DNA of 64,000 nt from positions 1 to 64,000 of the forward strand of contig JAGDVO010000007.1 of NCBI GenBank assembly GCA_023269715.1, read 5' to 3'. Within the stretch, counting starts at the first letter, position 1. Every line of letters starts with the position of its first letter. Below are positions 16,778-25,600 of this stretch, one piece after another. The position numbers and the translations under genes are program-made. The stretch comes from Thermosulfidibacter sp. (GTDB lineage Bacteria; Thermosulfidibacterota; Thermosulfidibacteria; Thermosulfidibacterales; Thermosulfidibacteraceae). The notes beneath the pieces were generated by a model that was not told where the DNA came from, ran no database searches, and saw only the letters and a list, made by a program, of their open reading frames with translations.

Positions 16778-18825
16778 ATATACTTTTAATTGGAAACATA
16801 ATTTCTCTTCTATTTACCGCAACTAATATTATAAGAACTCTAACTAGTGAAACGAATAGTTCTTGTAATTCAGTTCAGTTAAGTTTCCTAGATATACTCT
16901 TTTCTAAATTGAAAGGTGGTCAGTGCTCTCAGTGTAGTCTAGATAACGGTACCCAAGATTCAACTTCAGGTGGGGAGAATTTTTCTACAACTTCTATAGA
17001 TTCTAGCATAAATTCTAAACTCGAGTTAGATAAGGATAGGTCTGTCGGATTGGATAGTAAATTGGATAGTCTTCTGGAGTCTCAGGTTTTCGGTGGTTAT
17101 CTAGGATTTTTTGATTTCGGGAGGATGGATAATTTGAAACCTGATAATAAGAATGTAAGTGTGGAATTTGATAATAAAACAGGTAACTCTAATTTTAAAG
17201 ATAGAGACTTAAATGAAGATGAAGTAGATCTAACAGTTGTTAAACTGGTAGTTAATGAGTTTCTTAAAGTTTATGGTAAAGTTTATAGTAATGGAGATAG
17301 TAAAGAGTTTGTAAGTAGCTTAGATAAAAATGATTTTCAACCAACAGACTTTATTTTGAGTAATATGGAAAGAAATTCTGAGAAGACCATATTTAAGACG
17401 GATCCCAATGTTAATAATAGACTTGACAAAAGAGATAGTCTAGATCGCATTTTGAAGGAGATAGTCGATAATTTGAAAATGTTAGAGGGTAAGAAAAAAA
17501 ATAATGATGGCAGTAGTCTTGATGAAACTTTGGAATCGACAGTGACTTCTGCTAGGGATAGTGTTATTGAAGGTAAGGATATTGAATCTTTTAGTAGGTT
17601 AAATTCTTTTTCCGAAAAGGAACTGGATGCTTCTAGCTTTATAAAACTTGATCCCTCTAGTAAGCTTGATTTTCCTAAGGAAGAAATCTTAGAAGGGACT
17701 AATTCCGATAATTTGGAAATGGTAGTATATTCTAGTAAAACTAGTGATAAAGATGAGTTATCAAATTTGCTGGTGAATATAAGAAAGTCTTCTGATGATA
17801 AAGTTGAAAGCAATAATACTAAAGAATCCATTACACATAGTGACTTTTCAGATAAAACTGCTATTAAAGCAGAATTTAAGGGTGAAAGAAAGCTAGAAAT
17901 CCCGGATTTTAAATTAGAAAAGGTTTTACAGAATGTATCTAAGTTTAAGATAGGAACTGAAAGGGATTTTACTAATCCTAAGGTGATAGATATGAATAGT
18001 TTTGAAGAAAAGGTTTATAACACTCAAAGAGATTCCAATTCAAAGGTTTTCAGTTCTTTTATCAAAATTGATAATGATTCAAGTGGTAAAGACTATTTCA
18101 ACCATATTACTGTAGATTTAAGAAGCAGTGTAAATTTGGAAGATTTAACTGTTGAAACTTATAGAAAGATAGCCTCTCGATATTCAGAGAAAGGAGATTC
18201 TGAATCTAATATTGGTAATACTAGAGGATTGGAAGAAAGCTTTAGATTAAATAACAGAAGTGTAGAGATAGAAAGGAAGATGGTTGATCGACAGGATCTA
18301 TTGAATAGGGATAGTTTGCCTTCCGCCTCTAGCTCGAGTGTTGATGATAAAAGAAGTAGCAGGAATATTACTTCTAGGTTTAGTAGTGATAGTGTATCTA
18401 GGACCTCCGATCTAGAGGTTGTTCATAGGAGTAAGTTAGGAAGTGAAGATCTCAAGATCGTTACATTAAATATTGATGATTTACCGATAGAGAAGGTTAA
18501 GTTACAGTTTAATGCTAGTACGAGGGATTTAAGGGTTATCTTCGTAGATAGGAGCAAAGATTGTTCGAATAACTACTATAGTAGCTTAGATTTTGTGGAT
18601 CTAAAAAGGAATCTGGAAAGTATAGGTTTCAAGAATGTTGATATATACACCATGAGTTACAATCACTCTAACCCCAACTTTTCGAATAGTAACGGTCATC
18701 AGAGAAGTAACCCTAGTAGAAAAACTACCTATCGGGTGGAAGTTGGAGATATCCAAATTGCTGACGAAACTACTGAAAAAAAATCTATAGAACTCTCCGA
18801 AGGTTCTTTGAATAAACTTGCTTAA
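16774..18825 (+). CDS. fliK: Probable flagellar hook-length control protein FliK
   Basis: At 683 residues this is long for FliK (often about 400). Residues up to about 560 are low-complexity and extremely rich in Ser, Asp, Asn, Lys and Glu with little predicted fold; hydrophobic residues are concentrated at the first 20 residues. The end (KIVTLNIDDLPIEKVKLQF, LRVIFVDRS, FVDLKRNLESIGFKNVDI) matches the Flg_hook C-terminal domain that contacts FlhB. FliK is a secreted molecular ruler that triggers the switch to filament export. Position between the motE-like gene and flgD supports the call. Start is GTG. A longer ruler could mean a longer hook. Confidence 0.75.
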   Translation: MNILLIGNIISLLFTATNIIRTLTSETNSSCNSVQLSFLDILFSKLKGGQCSQCSLDNGTQDSTSGGENFSTTSIDSSINSKLELDKDRSVGLDSKLDSLLESQVFGGYLGFFDFGRMDNLKPDNKNVSVEFDNKTGNSNFKDRDLNEDEVDLTVVKLVVNEFLKVYGKVYSNGDSKEFVSSLDKNDFQPTDFILSNMERNSEKTIFKTDPNVNNRLDKRDSLDRILKEIVDNLKMLEGKKKNNDGSSLDETLESTVTSARDSVIEGKDIESFSRLNSFSEKELDASSFIKLDPSSKLDFPKEEILEGTNSDNLEMVVYSSKTSDKDELSNLLVNIRKSSDDKVESNNTKESITHSDFSDKTAIKAEFKGERKLEIPDFKLEKVLQNVSKFKIGTERDFTNPKVIDMNSFEEKVYNTQRDSNSKVFSSFIKIDNDSSGKDYFNHITVDLRSSVNLEDLTVETYRKIASRYSEKGDSESNIGNTRGLEESFRLNNRSVEIERKMVDRQDLLNRDSLPSASSSSVDDKRSSRNITSRFSSDSVSRTSDLEVVHRSKLGSEDLKIVTLNIDDLPIEKVKLQFNASTRDLRVIFVDRSKDCSNNYYSSLDFVDLKRNLESIGFKNVDIYTMSYNHSNPNFSNSNGHQRSNPSRKTTYRVEVGDIQIADETTEKKSIELSEGSLNKLA

Positions 18826-18871
18826 TCTTTAGTTCCTTTTGATATCTTTAGGACCAATCTACTATCCATTT

Positions 18872-18887
18872 TGGCATGTAATTTGCT
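18872..18887 (+). promoter_or_regulatory. Sigma-54 (-24/-12) promoter before flgD
   Basis: TGGCATGTAATTTGCT has GG and GC 10 bases apart, and shares TGGCAT and TTGCT with the site before flgB. It lies in the only sizeable intergenic gap of the first half of the flagellar cluster (18826-18927). Transcription should start near 18898, leaving a 30-base leader with GGAGG before flgD. Confidence 0.85.
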
Positions 18888-18927
18888 AATTGCTCTTATG
18901 TAAACCAAATTTTTGGAGGTTGAGTAG

Positions 18928-19596
18928 ATGGCTATAGGTAGTGTACCTAATTTGAATAATGTGAATGGGGTTTATCCAAGTGGGTCGAACTTAAAGGTGG
19001 ATAGAAGGTTGAACCTGGATAAAGATGCCTTTTTGAAGATCCTTATAACTGAACTTACGACTCAAGATCCACTTGATCCGCTAAGGGATAGGGACTTTAT
19101 AGCTCAACTAGCACAGCTATCGCAACTTGAGCAGATAGTTAGTATGAATAATTCTATAGGTTCAATGATATCTTCTCTATCTTCCGCTGTTAACTCTATG
19201 AGATTTACAATGGCCAGTAATTTTATAGGGAGGATAGTACAGGCAGAGGGGCTTGATTCAACGGTTGTTGTTAAAGGCGAGGTTTATCCTGTTTTGGTAG
19301 AAACTGGTGGTAAGGGGATCTTGAGTTATACGATTTATGATCAGAACGGTAATCCTTTGTACAGAGAGTCATTAGAAAGTAATGGTAATAATGTTGTCTT
19401 AAAGCCTAGTATTTCTCTACCCGATGGTATTTATAGGGTTAAGGTAGATTTCAAACCCTACGATAATAGCGCTAATTCTACAGCTAAAGTCTATGGATGG
19501 TCATTGGTGAATGGGGCCATGATGGATGGTAATGATATTGTTCTTTCTGTTAGTGGCGGGGACGTAAAATTCGATAAGATTAAAAGTATAAAATAG
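18928..19596 (+). CDS. flgD: Flagellar hook assembly protein FlgD
   Basis: FlgD is the scaffold cap for hook assembly. The 222 residues include the conserved DAFLKILITELTTQDPLDPL followed by DFIAQLAQLSQLEQI, then an Ig/tudor-like C-terminal region (LSYTIYDQNGNPLY, LPDGIYRVKVDF). GGAGG lies nine bases before the ATG. It heads a second flagellar transcription unit driven by the sigma-54 promoter just upstream. Confidence 0.95.
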   Translation: MAIGSVPNLNNVNGVYPSGSNLKVDRRLNLDKDAFLKILITELTTQDPLDPLRDRDFIAQLAQLSQLEQIVSMNNSIGSMISSLSSAVNSMRFTMASNFIGRIVQAEGLDSTVVVKGEVYPVLVETGGKGILSYTIYDQNGNPLYRESLESNGNNVVLKPSISLPDGIYRVKVDFKPYDNSANSTAKVYGWSLVNGAMMDGNDIVLSVSGGDVKFDKIKSIK

Positions 19597-19606
19597 GGGG
19601 TGTGAA

Positions 19607-21700
19607 ATGCTAAGGAGTTTGTTTACCGCTGTAACGGGTTTGGATGCTCAGAAAACCTCGATGGATGTTATAGGTCATAATTTGGCAAATGTGAGCACTG
19701 TTGGATACAAGAAGGAGAGGGTATTTTTCCAGGACATATTCTATCAGAATCTTGCTGCAGCTACTGCTCCTACTGTCACTAGGCCTGGAAGAAATCCTTT
19801 ACAAGTAGGTCTTGGTGCTAGGGTTGCTTCAATAGACACAATATTTTCACAGGGCGCTCTTGAAAACACAGGGGTTGCAACTGATGTAGCCATTCAGGGT
19901 AAAGGATTTTTTGTTGTTAAATATGGAAATGATGAATACTATACAAGAGCTGGTAACTTTAGATTTGATAATAGAGGTGCTCTTGTTGATGAGAATGGTT
20001 ATAGGGTACAGGGTTATAAATTTAATGAAACTACAGGTAGCTGGGAATTAGTTTATGGGGATATAGTTGTCAATCCCAATGAGCAGATGCCACCTAAGGC
20101 TACCGACATTATAACGTTAAAAGCTAACCTTTCATCTGGTGCTACAGGTTATACCTATGAGACATGGGTTGTTGGTCCTTTCAAAAATAGTGCTTCTCAA
20201 ACGGTATCTGCTACCGATGTAGATAGACTTCTTATCGCTAATAGCTGTATGGCAAATGCGGTTACTACAGGGGATTACATAGAGATAATAGGAACAGGGC
20301 ATGATGGTCAGTCTATAAGTGGTAAATTTTACCTTAATAATCCAAATATTACTGTTCCTCAAGTTGTGGGTAGATATTCTATAAGTTTTACATCTAGTAT
20401 AACTGTTACTGCTTCTTTTACAGTTTCCGCTAATGCTCCTTACGTGATCGACGTTAATACCGGCAAAATTTATAAATCTGGAGATGTTGTTTCAAATGGT
20501 GCAACTATAAAACTTGTGGGAACTTATGATGATTTAAGACGTTATCTGCAGTACCTTTATGGCCCCAAATACATGGTTAGATGGGAGAACGGAATATTAG
20601 AAGTAATAGACAAGACTTGTGGTAAAAGTTTGATGAGCCTTAGGATGAGGTTTGTGGATAACGACGTTACGGGTAGTAGCATGACACTTCCAGACATTAG
20701 AAGAGAAGTTGTTGGAAAGGATGCCGATAAACATGTTGTTGTTACAACAATATACGACAAGACAGGACAGGCCCATACTCTTAAAATCACCTTTATGAAA
20801 TTACAGGGTGAAGATTACGACGATAGTGGTGATTTCTTCGATAATCCCAATGATAATGCAGCTACTACCAAAAACAGTTGGCTCTTTTATACGGAGTTAG
20901 ATGACAAGCTCCTTGAGGTTGATGGTTCAACTGGAAGAGTAGATTTTGGTCCCGATGGTATTCCCAGAATTACCTATTACTATGCTCACTTCAACTATAC
21001 CACATCTACAGGTGCTACCATTGATATAGGAGCTTTTGGTAACGCTGGAGTTAGAAGCGGTTTGCCGCTATGTGGTTCTGGTAGATGCCCAAATAATCTT
21101 GTTGCTGATATTGATGGTGATGGAAAAATAAGAATCCTTAGTTCTGGTGTAACCTTTAGCATAGCTACTTTGAATGATATAGGAGCTGCTTTGGGAATTC
21201 ATGTTGAGAACTCTGATTTCTTTAAGGGGCTTTTTGATAATCCTATATACATAAACGTTTTTGATAACCTTGGTAATCTCCTTTTAACCGGCCAAGGTGG
21301 AGATTCTAGAACCTATTATGTTGATCAAAACGGTTATCCTGCTGGTGATTTGTCAAGTCTGGAAATAGACGATAATGGCATTGTAAATGCCTATTATACT
21401 AATGGTAAGGTAATAAGTAAATATAGGCTGGTACTTGCTGGGTTTAATAATGAACAGGGACTCAAGAGAATGGGTGGTAATCTCTTCTCAAAGACGAGTG
21501 CTTCCGGTAATCCTTTCTACGGTACGCCAAGCGAAGCGGGTCTTGGAACTTTAAGATCGGGTACGCTTGAGATGTCTAATGTGGATATAGCAGAGGAGTT
21601 CACTAAGATGATAATAGCACAAAGGGCATTCCAAGCTAATGCGAGGGTTATTACGACTTCTGATGAGATGCTCCAGGAGGTGATAGCCCTTAAGAGGTAG
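19607..21700 (+). CDS. flgE: Flagellar hook protein FlgE
   Basis: The N-terminus SLFTAVTGLDAQKTSMDVIG, with HNLANVSTVGYKKERVFFQD after it, and the C-terminus VDIAEEFTKMIIAQRAFQAN are the conserved D0 helices of hook proteins. ATDVAIQGKGFFVV is the hook/rod signature. At 697 residues it is larger than the roughly 400 of enterobacterial FlgE; the extra length lies in the central surface-exposed region (about 150-600). It follows flgD by 10 bases with GGGGTG as ribosome binding site. Confidence 0.94.
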   Translation: MLRSLFTAVTGLDAQKTSMDVIGHNLANVSTVGYKKERVFFQDIFYQNLAAATAPTVTRPGRNPLQVGLGARVASIDTIFSQGALENTGVATDVAIQGKGFFVVKYGNDEYYTRAGNFRFDNRGALVDENGYRVQGYKFNETTGSWELVYGDIVVNPNEQMPPKATDIITLKANLSSGATGYTYETWVVGPFKNSASQTVSATDVDRLLIANSCMANAVTTGDYIEIIGTGHDGQSISGKFYLNNPNITVPQVVGRYSISFTSSITVTASFTVSANAPYVIDVNTGKIYKSGDVVSNGATIKLVGTYDDLRRYLQYLYGPKYMVRWENGILEVIDKTCGKSLMSLRMRFVDNDVTGSSMTLPDIRREVVGKDADKHVVVTTIYDKTGQAHTLKITFMKLQGEDYDDSGDFFDNPNDNAATTKNSWLFYTELDDKLLEVDGSTGRVDFGPDGIPRITYYYAHFNYTTSTGATIDIGAFGNAGVRSGLPLCGSGRCPNNLVADIDGDGKIRILSSGVTFSIATLNDIGAALGIHVENSDFFKGLFDNPIYINVFDNLGNLLLTGQGGDSRTYYVDQNGYPAGDLSSLEIDDNGIVNAYYTNGKVISKYRLVLAGFNNEQGLKRMGGNLFSKTSASGNPFYGTPSEAGLGTLRSGTLEMSNVDIAEEFTKMIIAQRAFQANARVITTSDEMLQEVIALKR

Positions 21701-21800
21701 GTGAATTCATAGAGCTATTGAAAATTTAAAACTTGAAAAATAAATATTAATTGTTTAAAGTGAAAACTAGAATCTGATTTGGGAGGTAAAAAGTATAAGG

Positions 21801-22640
21801 ATGATTACTATTGATGAAGTTAGGGAACAGTTTGAAAGGAATGAAGAGTTGGCAACTTTTCATCCCCTTGCCATTAAGATAATGAATATGGTTGAGGATC
21901 CTGATGTTTCTATAGTTGAGCTCGAAAAAGTTATAGAAAAGGATCCAGTTATCGCTGCTGAAGTGATAAGGGTTGCCAATTCTCCTTTGTATATGCCTAG
22001 TCAGCAGATAAAAAGCTTGAGATACGCTATAAGCTACCTTGGTATGGCTGTTGTGAGGAGTATAGTTATAGTAACTGCATTACGGAGTGTCTATAAAAAA
22101 GTAAAAAATACGGAAGTAGCGTCCTATCTCTGGAAACATTCTTTGATAAGTGCTACCTTCGCTAGGGAGCTAACAACTTCAGTGCTATCTAATAAGCTAA
22201 ATAAGGAAATAACTTTTTTAATCACCCTTGTTCATGATATTGGTAAAATAGCGCTTTTAAACTTTTATACGGATCTTTATCAGCGTGTGTTTGTTGAGGT
22301 CAAGAATGGTGGTCAATTCTTTACTGCTGAGAGGGAAATAATAGGGGTGGATCATTGTGAGGTAGGTGCGCTTTTATTGGGGAGATGGCTATTTCCCGTA
22401 GAGTTCGTTGAGACTGTAGCAAAGCATCACGAGGAACCATTCGATGACTATACCGCTATAATTCTTCTTTCAAACCTTTTTTCATCTAGTATGACGGATG
22501 TTTTGATTAATCCCATCGGTTATATGGCATATAAGGATAGAGCTTTGGAAATTTTAGGTGTCGATAGTTATATATTTTCTCAGGTTGTAGATTCGGCTAA
22601 GAAGAAGTTGGAAAAAAGTGGTGATCTTTTAAGTGTTTGA
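21801..22640 (+). CDS. HDOD domain protein in the flagellar cluster
   Basis: The 279-residue protein is a single HDOD domain: LATFHPLAIKIMNMVEDPDV, EKDPVIAAEVIRVANSPLY, LRYAISYLGMAVVRSIVIV, LVHDIGKIALL and EVGALLLGRWLFPVEFVETV. HDOD proteins lack full HD phosphohydrolase activity and act as signalling or scaffold proteins. It lies where other flagellar operons carry motA/motB and flbD. The 100-base AT-rich gap before it holds only a weak promoter-like pair (TTGAAA 21718-21723, TAAATA 21741-21746). GGGAGG is 14 bases from the ATG, which is wide. Confidence 0.85.
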   Translation: MITIDEVREQFERNEELATFHPLAIKIMNMVEDPDVSIVELEKVIEKDPVIAAEVIRVANSPLYMPSQQIKSLRYAISYLGMAVVRSIVIVTALRSVYKKVKNTEVASYLWKHSLISATFARELTTSVLSNKLNKEITFLITLVHDIGKIALLNFYTDLYQRVFVEVKNGGQFFTAEREIIGVDHCEVGALLLGRWLFPVEFVETVAKHHEEPFDDYTAIILLSNLFSSSMTDVLINPIGYMAYKDRALEILGVDSYIFSQVVDSAKKKLEKSGDLLSV

Positions 22641-22652
22641 GGAGGTTCTCTG

Positions 22653-23123
22653 ATGACTGAAGAAGCACCTAAGAAAGGCGGGAAGAAGAAACTTATTCTG
22701 ATTTTAGTTGTTGTACTCTTGTTAGTAGGTGGTGGCGTAGGTGCTTTCATATTTCTTAAAGGTAGCAAAGGAAAAGGTGGTGAACAGGCTAAAGGTGAAA
22801 GTAAGGCTGAAACCACTAAAGGAACTGCCTTTAAAAAGTTAGATCCTTTCATAGTTAATTTGAGTGACGAAGGTGGTGGTAGGTATGCTAAAGTGGAGAT
22901 TACTTTAGCTCTTTCTGATAAGAAAGTTGAGAAGGAGGTTGAGGAGAAGTTACCGATAATAAGGGATTCTATAATAACCATAATATCTATGAAAAAATAC
23001 GATGATCTTGTTAATCCTGCTGGTAAAGAAACATTGAAAAGAGAGATAATGATGAAGTTGAATAGTATCCTCACAACTGGACAAGTTGTGGATATTTACT
23101 ACACTGATTTTGTGTTGCAGTAG
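22653..23123 (+). CDS. fliL: Flagellar basal-body-associated protein FliL
   Basis: A Lys/Gly-rich N-terminus is followed by one membrane segment (about residues 13-34). The periplasmic domain has FKKLDPFIVNLSDEGGGRYA and VEITLALS, and ends TGQVVDIYYTDFVLQ, all typical of FliL. FliL rings surround stator units in characterised motors. The gene follows the HDOD gene by 12 bases with AGGAGG before the ATG. Confidence 0.93.
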   Translation: MTEEAPKKGGKKKLILILVVVLLLVGGGVGAFIFLKGSKGKGGEQAKGESKAETTKGTAFKKLDPFIVNLSDEGGGRYAKVEITLALSDKKVEKEVEEKLPIIRDSIITIISMKKYDDLVNPAGKETLKREIMMKLNSILTTGQVVDIYYTDFVLQ

Positions 23124-23131
23124 GTAAAGGT

Positions 23132-23431
23132 ATGGAAGATGTCTGGAAGTTAGAGGAGATAGAAACTTCTGATAGAGAAAAAGGGAACCTTAGTATAAAT
23201 TTTCTTAGAGATGTAGAATTGGAGATTGAAGTAGTACTTGGTAGAGGTAGTTGTACTATAAGAGAGCTTATAAGCTTAGAAAGGGACGATGTAGTACCCC
23301 TTGATAGATCCACGGGAGAACCGGTTGATATTCATTTAAATGGCAGACTATTTGCGAAAGGGGAGGTTGTTGTTATAGATGATAAATTTTCTGTCAGAAT
23401 ACTTGAGATCGTCGATCCTAAAGAACTTTAA
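23132..23431 (+). CDS. fliN: Flagellar switch protein FliN (short, SpoA domain)
   Basis: The 99 residues consist almost only of a SpoA domain: FLRDVELEIEVVLGRGSCTI, LERDDVVPLDRSTGEPVDIH and GRLFAKGEVVVIDDKFSVRI. FliN forms the base of the C ring and docks FliH. It is one of two SpoA proteins besides FliM in this cluster; the second is FliY-like and lies at 33705-34547. Confidence 0.93.
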   Translation: MEDVWKLEEIETSDREKGNLSINFLRDVELEIEVVLGRGSCTIRELISLERDDVVPLDRSTGEPVDIHLNGRLFAKGEVVVIDDKFSVRILEIVDPKEL

Positions 23432-23453
23432 TTTTTTTCTTCAAAGTCCAGGA

Positions 23454-23810
23454 ATGACTGCAAATGAGGTACCGAAGATAGAGACACCATCGCTCTTTTG
23501 GTATTCTGTAAAGATGGTTTTTGCTCTTTTTGTTGTTTTGGGTTTAATTTTATTTTTTGCATATATTCTTAGGAAATTTGGGACGAGAACTTTTCATATG
23601 GCCTCAAAAGGTGTTGTGGATGTCGTAGAGGTTGTTCCTATTTTGAATAGGTGGTACGTTATTCTCTTAAAGGTGGGTGATAGGTTTTTTCTGGTAGGCT
23701 GTTCGGAGAACAATATAAGACTTTTGGGGGTCTTGTCAAAGGGTGATATTGAGGAGAGGAATTTCGAAAGTACAATAAAGAAAGTAGTTGAGGGAATTGA
23801 GGAAGAATAA
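23454..23810 (+). CDS. fliO: Flagellar export assembly protein FliO
   Basis: From ATG 23454 the protein has 118 residues, one membrane segment ([20 protein letters not shown]) and a cytosolic domain with [20 protein letters not shown] and DRFFLVG, the FliO pattern. FliO helps assemble the FliP pentamer. An in-frame ATG at 23379 would overlap fliN by 53 bases and add 25 residues; I prefer 23454, although its ribosome binding site is weak. Confidence 0.83.
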   Translation: MTANEVPKIETPSLFWYSVKMVFALFVVLGLILFFAYILRKFGTRTFHMASKGVVDVVEVVPILNRWYVILLKVGDRFFLVGCSENNIRLLGVLSKGDIEERNFESTIKKVVEGIEEE

Positions 23811-24543
23811 GCTATTTATTCTGGTTTTATTAATCATAATGATCTGCTTTGCTCTTTCTTACGCTCAACCTATACCCAAATTGACAATATCTGTAGATAG
23901 TGCAAAAAATCCAAGGGATATAGCTTCAACTTTGGAAATACTTTTCATACTTACCATTATCACTCTTGCTCCGAGTATACTTATAATGGTCACATCCTTT
24001 ACCAGAATAGTAGTTGTTCTCTCTTTATTAAGGGGAGCATTGGGTACCCAACAGATACCACCAAGTCCTGTGATAATAGGTTTCTCGCTTTTCTTGACTT
24101 TTTTTGTTATGGCTCCAACCTTTGACAAAGTTTACAATGAAGCTTACCAACCCTATGTTAGAGGTGAAATTTCCTTTTCAGATGCCTATAATAAAGCTAT
24201 TAGTCATATTAGGAGTTTTATGTTCAATCAGGTGAGAGAAAGAGAACTTGCTACCTTTCTTAACATAGCCGGGATAAAACCCAAGAATAAGGATGATGTG
24301 CCTACTCATGTATTAATACCGGCTTTTATTGCCAGTGAGTTACAGACCGCATTTGAAATAGGTTTTCTGCTTTATATACCTTTTTTGATTATAGATATGG
24401 TTGTGTCAAGCGTACTTTTATCGCTTGGAATGATTATGCTTCCTCCGATTCTTATATCTCTACCTTTCAAACTTTTGCTTTTCGTTATGGTTGATGGTTG
24501 GTCTCTAATAACTAGTTCGCTTGTAAGGAGTTTTAGGTTATGA
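23788..24543 (+). CDS. fliP: Flagellar export gate protein FliP
   Basis: FliP builds the core of the export gate. The 251 residues contain a cleavable signal (ending near SYAQPIP), then [60 protein letters not shown] and [20 protein letters not shown], all strongly conserved. The start appears to be TTG, overlapping fliO by 23 bases. Confidence 0.97.
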   Translation: MRELRKNKLFILVLLIIMICFALSYAQPIPKLTISVDSAKNPRDIASTLEILFILTIITLAPSILIMVTSFTRIVVVLSLLRGALGTQQIPPSPVIIGFSLFLTFFVMAPTFDKVYNEAYQPYVRGEISFSDAYNKAISHIRSFMFNQVRERELATFLNIAGIKPKNKDDVPTHVLIPAFIASELQTAFEIGFLLYIPFLIIDMVVSSVLLSLGMIMLPPILISLPFKLLLFVMVDGWSLITSSLVRSFRL

Positions 24544-24809
24544 CGGTTGCGGATGTCATAAATGTTATGGAAAGTGCGATGAAAATTACAATCATGATAA
24601 GTGCACCTGTTTTGGTTGTTAGCTTATTAGTTGGTATTTTGATAGGAATTTTACAGGCTGCGACTCAGATTCAGGAGATGACTATCACTTTTGTTCCTAA
24701 GTTAATTGCAGTTGGACTGGTGCTCCTCTTCTTTGGTCCCTGGATGTTAAGGATGCTCTTATCCTTTACGGTGCAACTTATATATAATATACCTAACTTT
24801 GTAAGATGA
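24540..24809 (+). CDS. fliQ: Flagellar export gate protein FliQ
   Basis: FliQ surrounds the FliP/FliR gate. This 89-residue protein has two membrane segments and the conserved [20 protein letters not shown] followed by [12 protein letters not shown]. It overlaps fliP and fliR by four bases each. Confidence 0.97.
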   Translation: MTVADVINVMESAMKITIMISAPVLVVSLLVGILIGILQAATQIQEMTITFVPKLIAVGLVLLFFGPWMLRMLLSFTVQLIYNIPNFVR

Positions 24810-25594
24810 GGCTAGTTAACCTTGAAGAATGGTACGTTTTTCTGATTTTACTAGTTAGAGCTTCTCTTTTAGTCTTCTTCATGCCAGTTATAGGTTCTAG
24901 ATATGTGCCATCTATTGCTAAGGTGGCACTTGCTCTTTTTATGGCTTATATAGGTTACAATCATCTTGAGGTGACTTCGAATATAGTTGCGAGTATTCCC
25001 AAAAGTTTTTTAGAAATCGCTATAGTTGTTTTGAGGGAGCTTTTATTTGCCTACACGCTTTCTATCGCTGTAAGAGTTGTTTTTAATGCAGTTGAGTTAG
25101 CTGGTGAGTATGTAAGTTATCTTATGGGTTTTTCAGTAGCAAATATACTAGATCCCACTAGCGAAGGCAGTGTACCTTTAATTTCTCATCTTGAAAATAT
25201 AGTACTTATGTTGGTTTTTCTTTTTATAGGTGGACATCTCTGGTTTATATATACCTTCAATTATTCTATAGATGTTTTTCCTCCTTTTCACAATCCGAGT
25301 TCAGTAGTAGATGCTTTGAGGCTTATCATATTTTTGTTTGGTAAAATTTTTGTTATAGCTCTTTACATTAATGCACCTATTCTGATAGTTATGATAATCG
25401 TTCAATTCGTTCTTGCTATCACTACAAGGATATTGCCTCAGTTGAATGTGTTTATGGTGGGTTTTCCCCTACAGATATTTATCGGTTTTTTGTCCATATT
25501 AATATCTCTTAACATCGTAGCGATAGTTTTTAGTAGAGAACTCCTTACAATGAGGGACTATATGGAAAGCATTATAAAAATTTTTGGAAGGTAA
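24806..25594 (+). CDS. fliR: Flagellar export gate protein FliR
   Basis: The 262-residue membrane protein has about six hydrophobic segments. It includes LVRASLLVFFMPVIGSRYVP, AGEYVSYLMGFSVANILDPT, SVPLISHLENIVLMLVFLFI and GGHLWFIYTFNYSI, typical of FliR. FliR caps the FliP pentamer of the export gate. No fusion to FlhB is present. Confidence 0.95.
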   Translation: MRLVNLEEWYVFLILLVRASLLVFFMPVIGSRYVPSIAKVALALFMAYIGYNHLEVTSNIVASIPKSFLEIAIVVLRELLFAYTLSIAVRVVFNAVELAGEYVSYLMGFSVANILDPTSEGSVPLISHLENIVLMLVFLFIGGHLWFIYTFNYSIDVFPPFHNPSSVVDALRLIIFLFGKIFVIALYINAPILIVMIIVQFVLAITTRILPQLNVFMVGFPLQIFIGFLSILISLNIVAIVFSRELLTMRDYMESIIKIFGR

Positions 25595-25600
25595 AGTTCT

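Noticed and set aside
16774-18825. The Ser/Asp-rich protein as a surface adhesin or transferred gene
   Set aside because: The C-terminal hook-length domain and the position between motE-like and flgD genes fit FliK.
21755-21780. A sigma-28 (FliA) promoter before the HDOD gene
   Set aside because: TAAAGTGA and TCTGATTT resemble the consensus only partly and the spacing is wrong.
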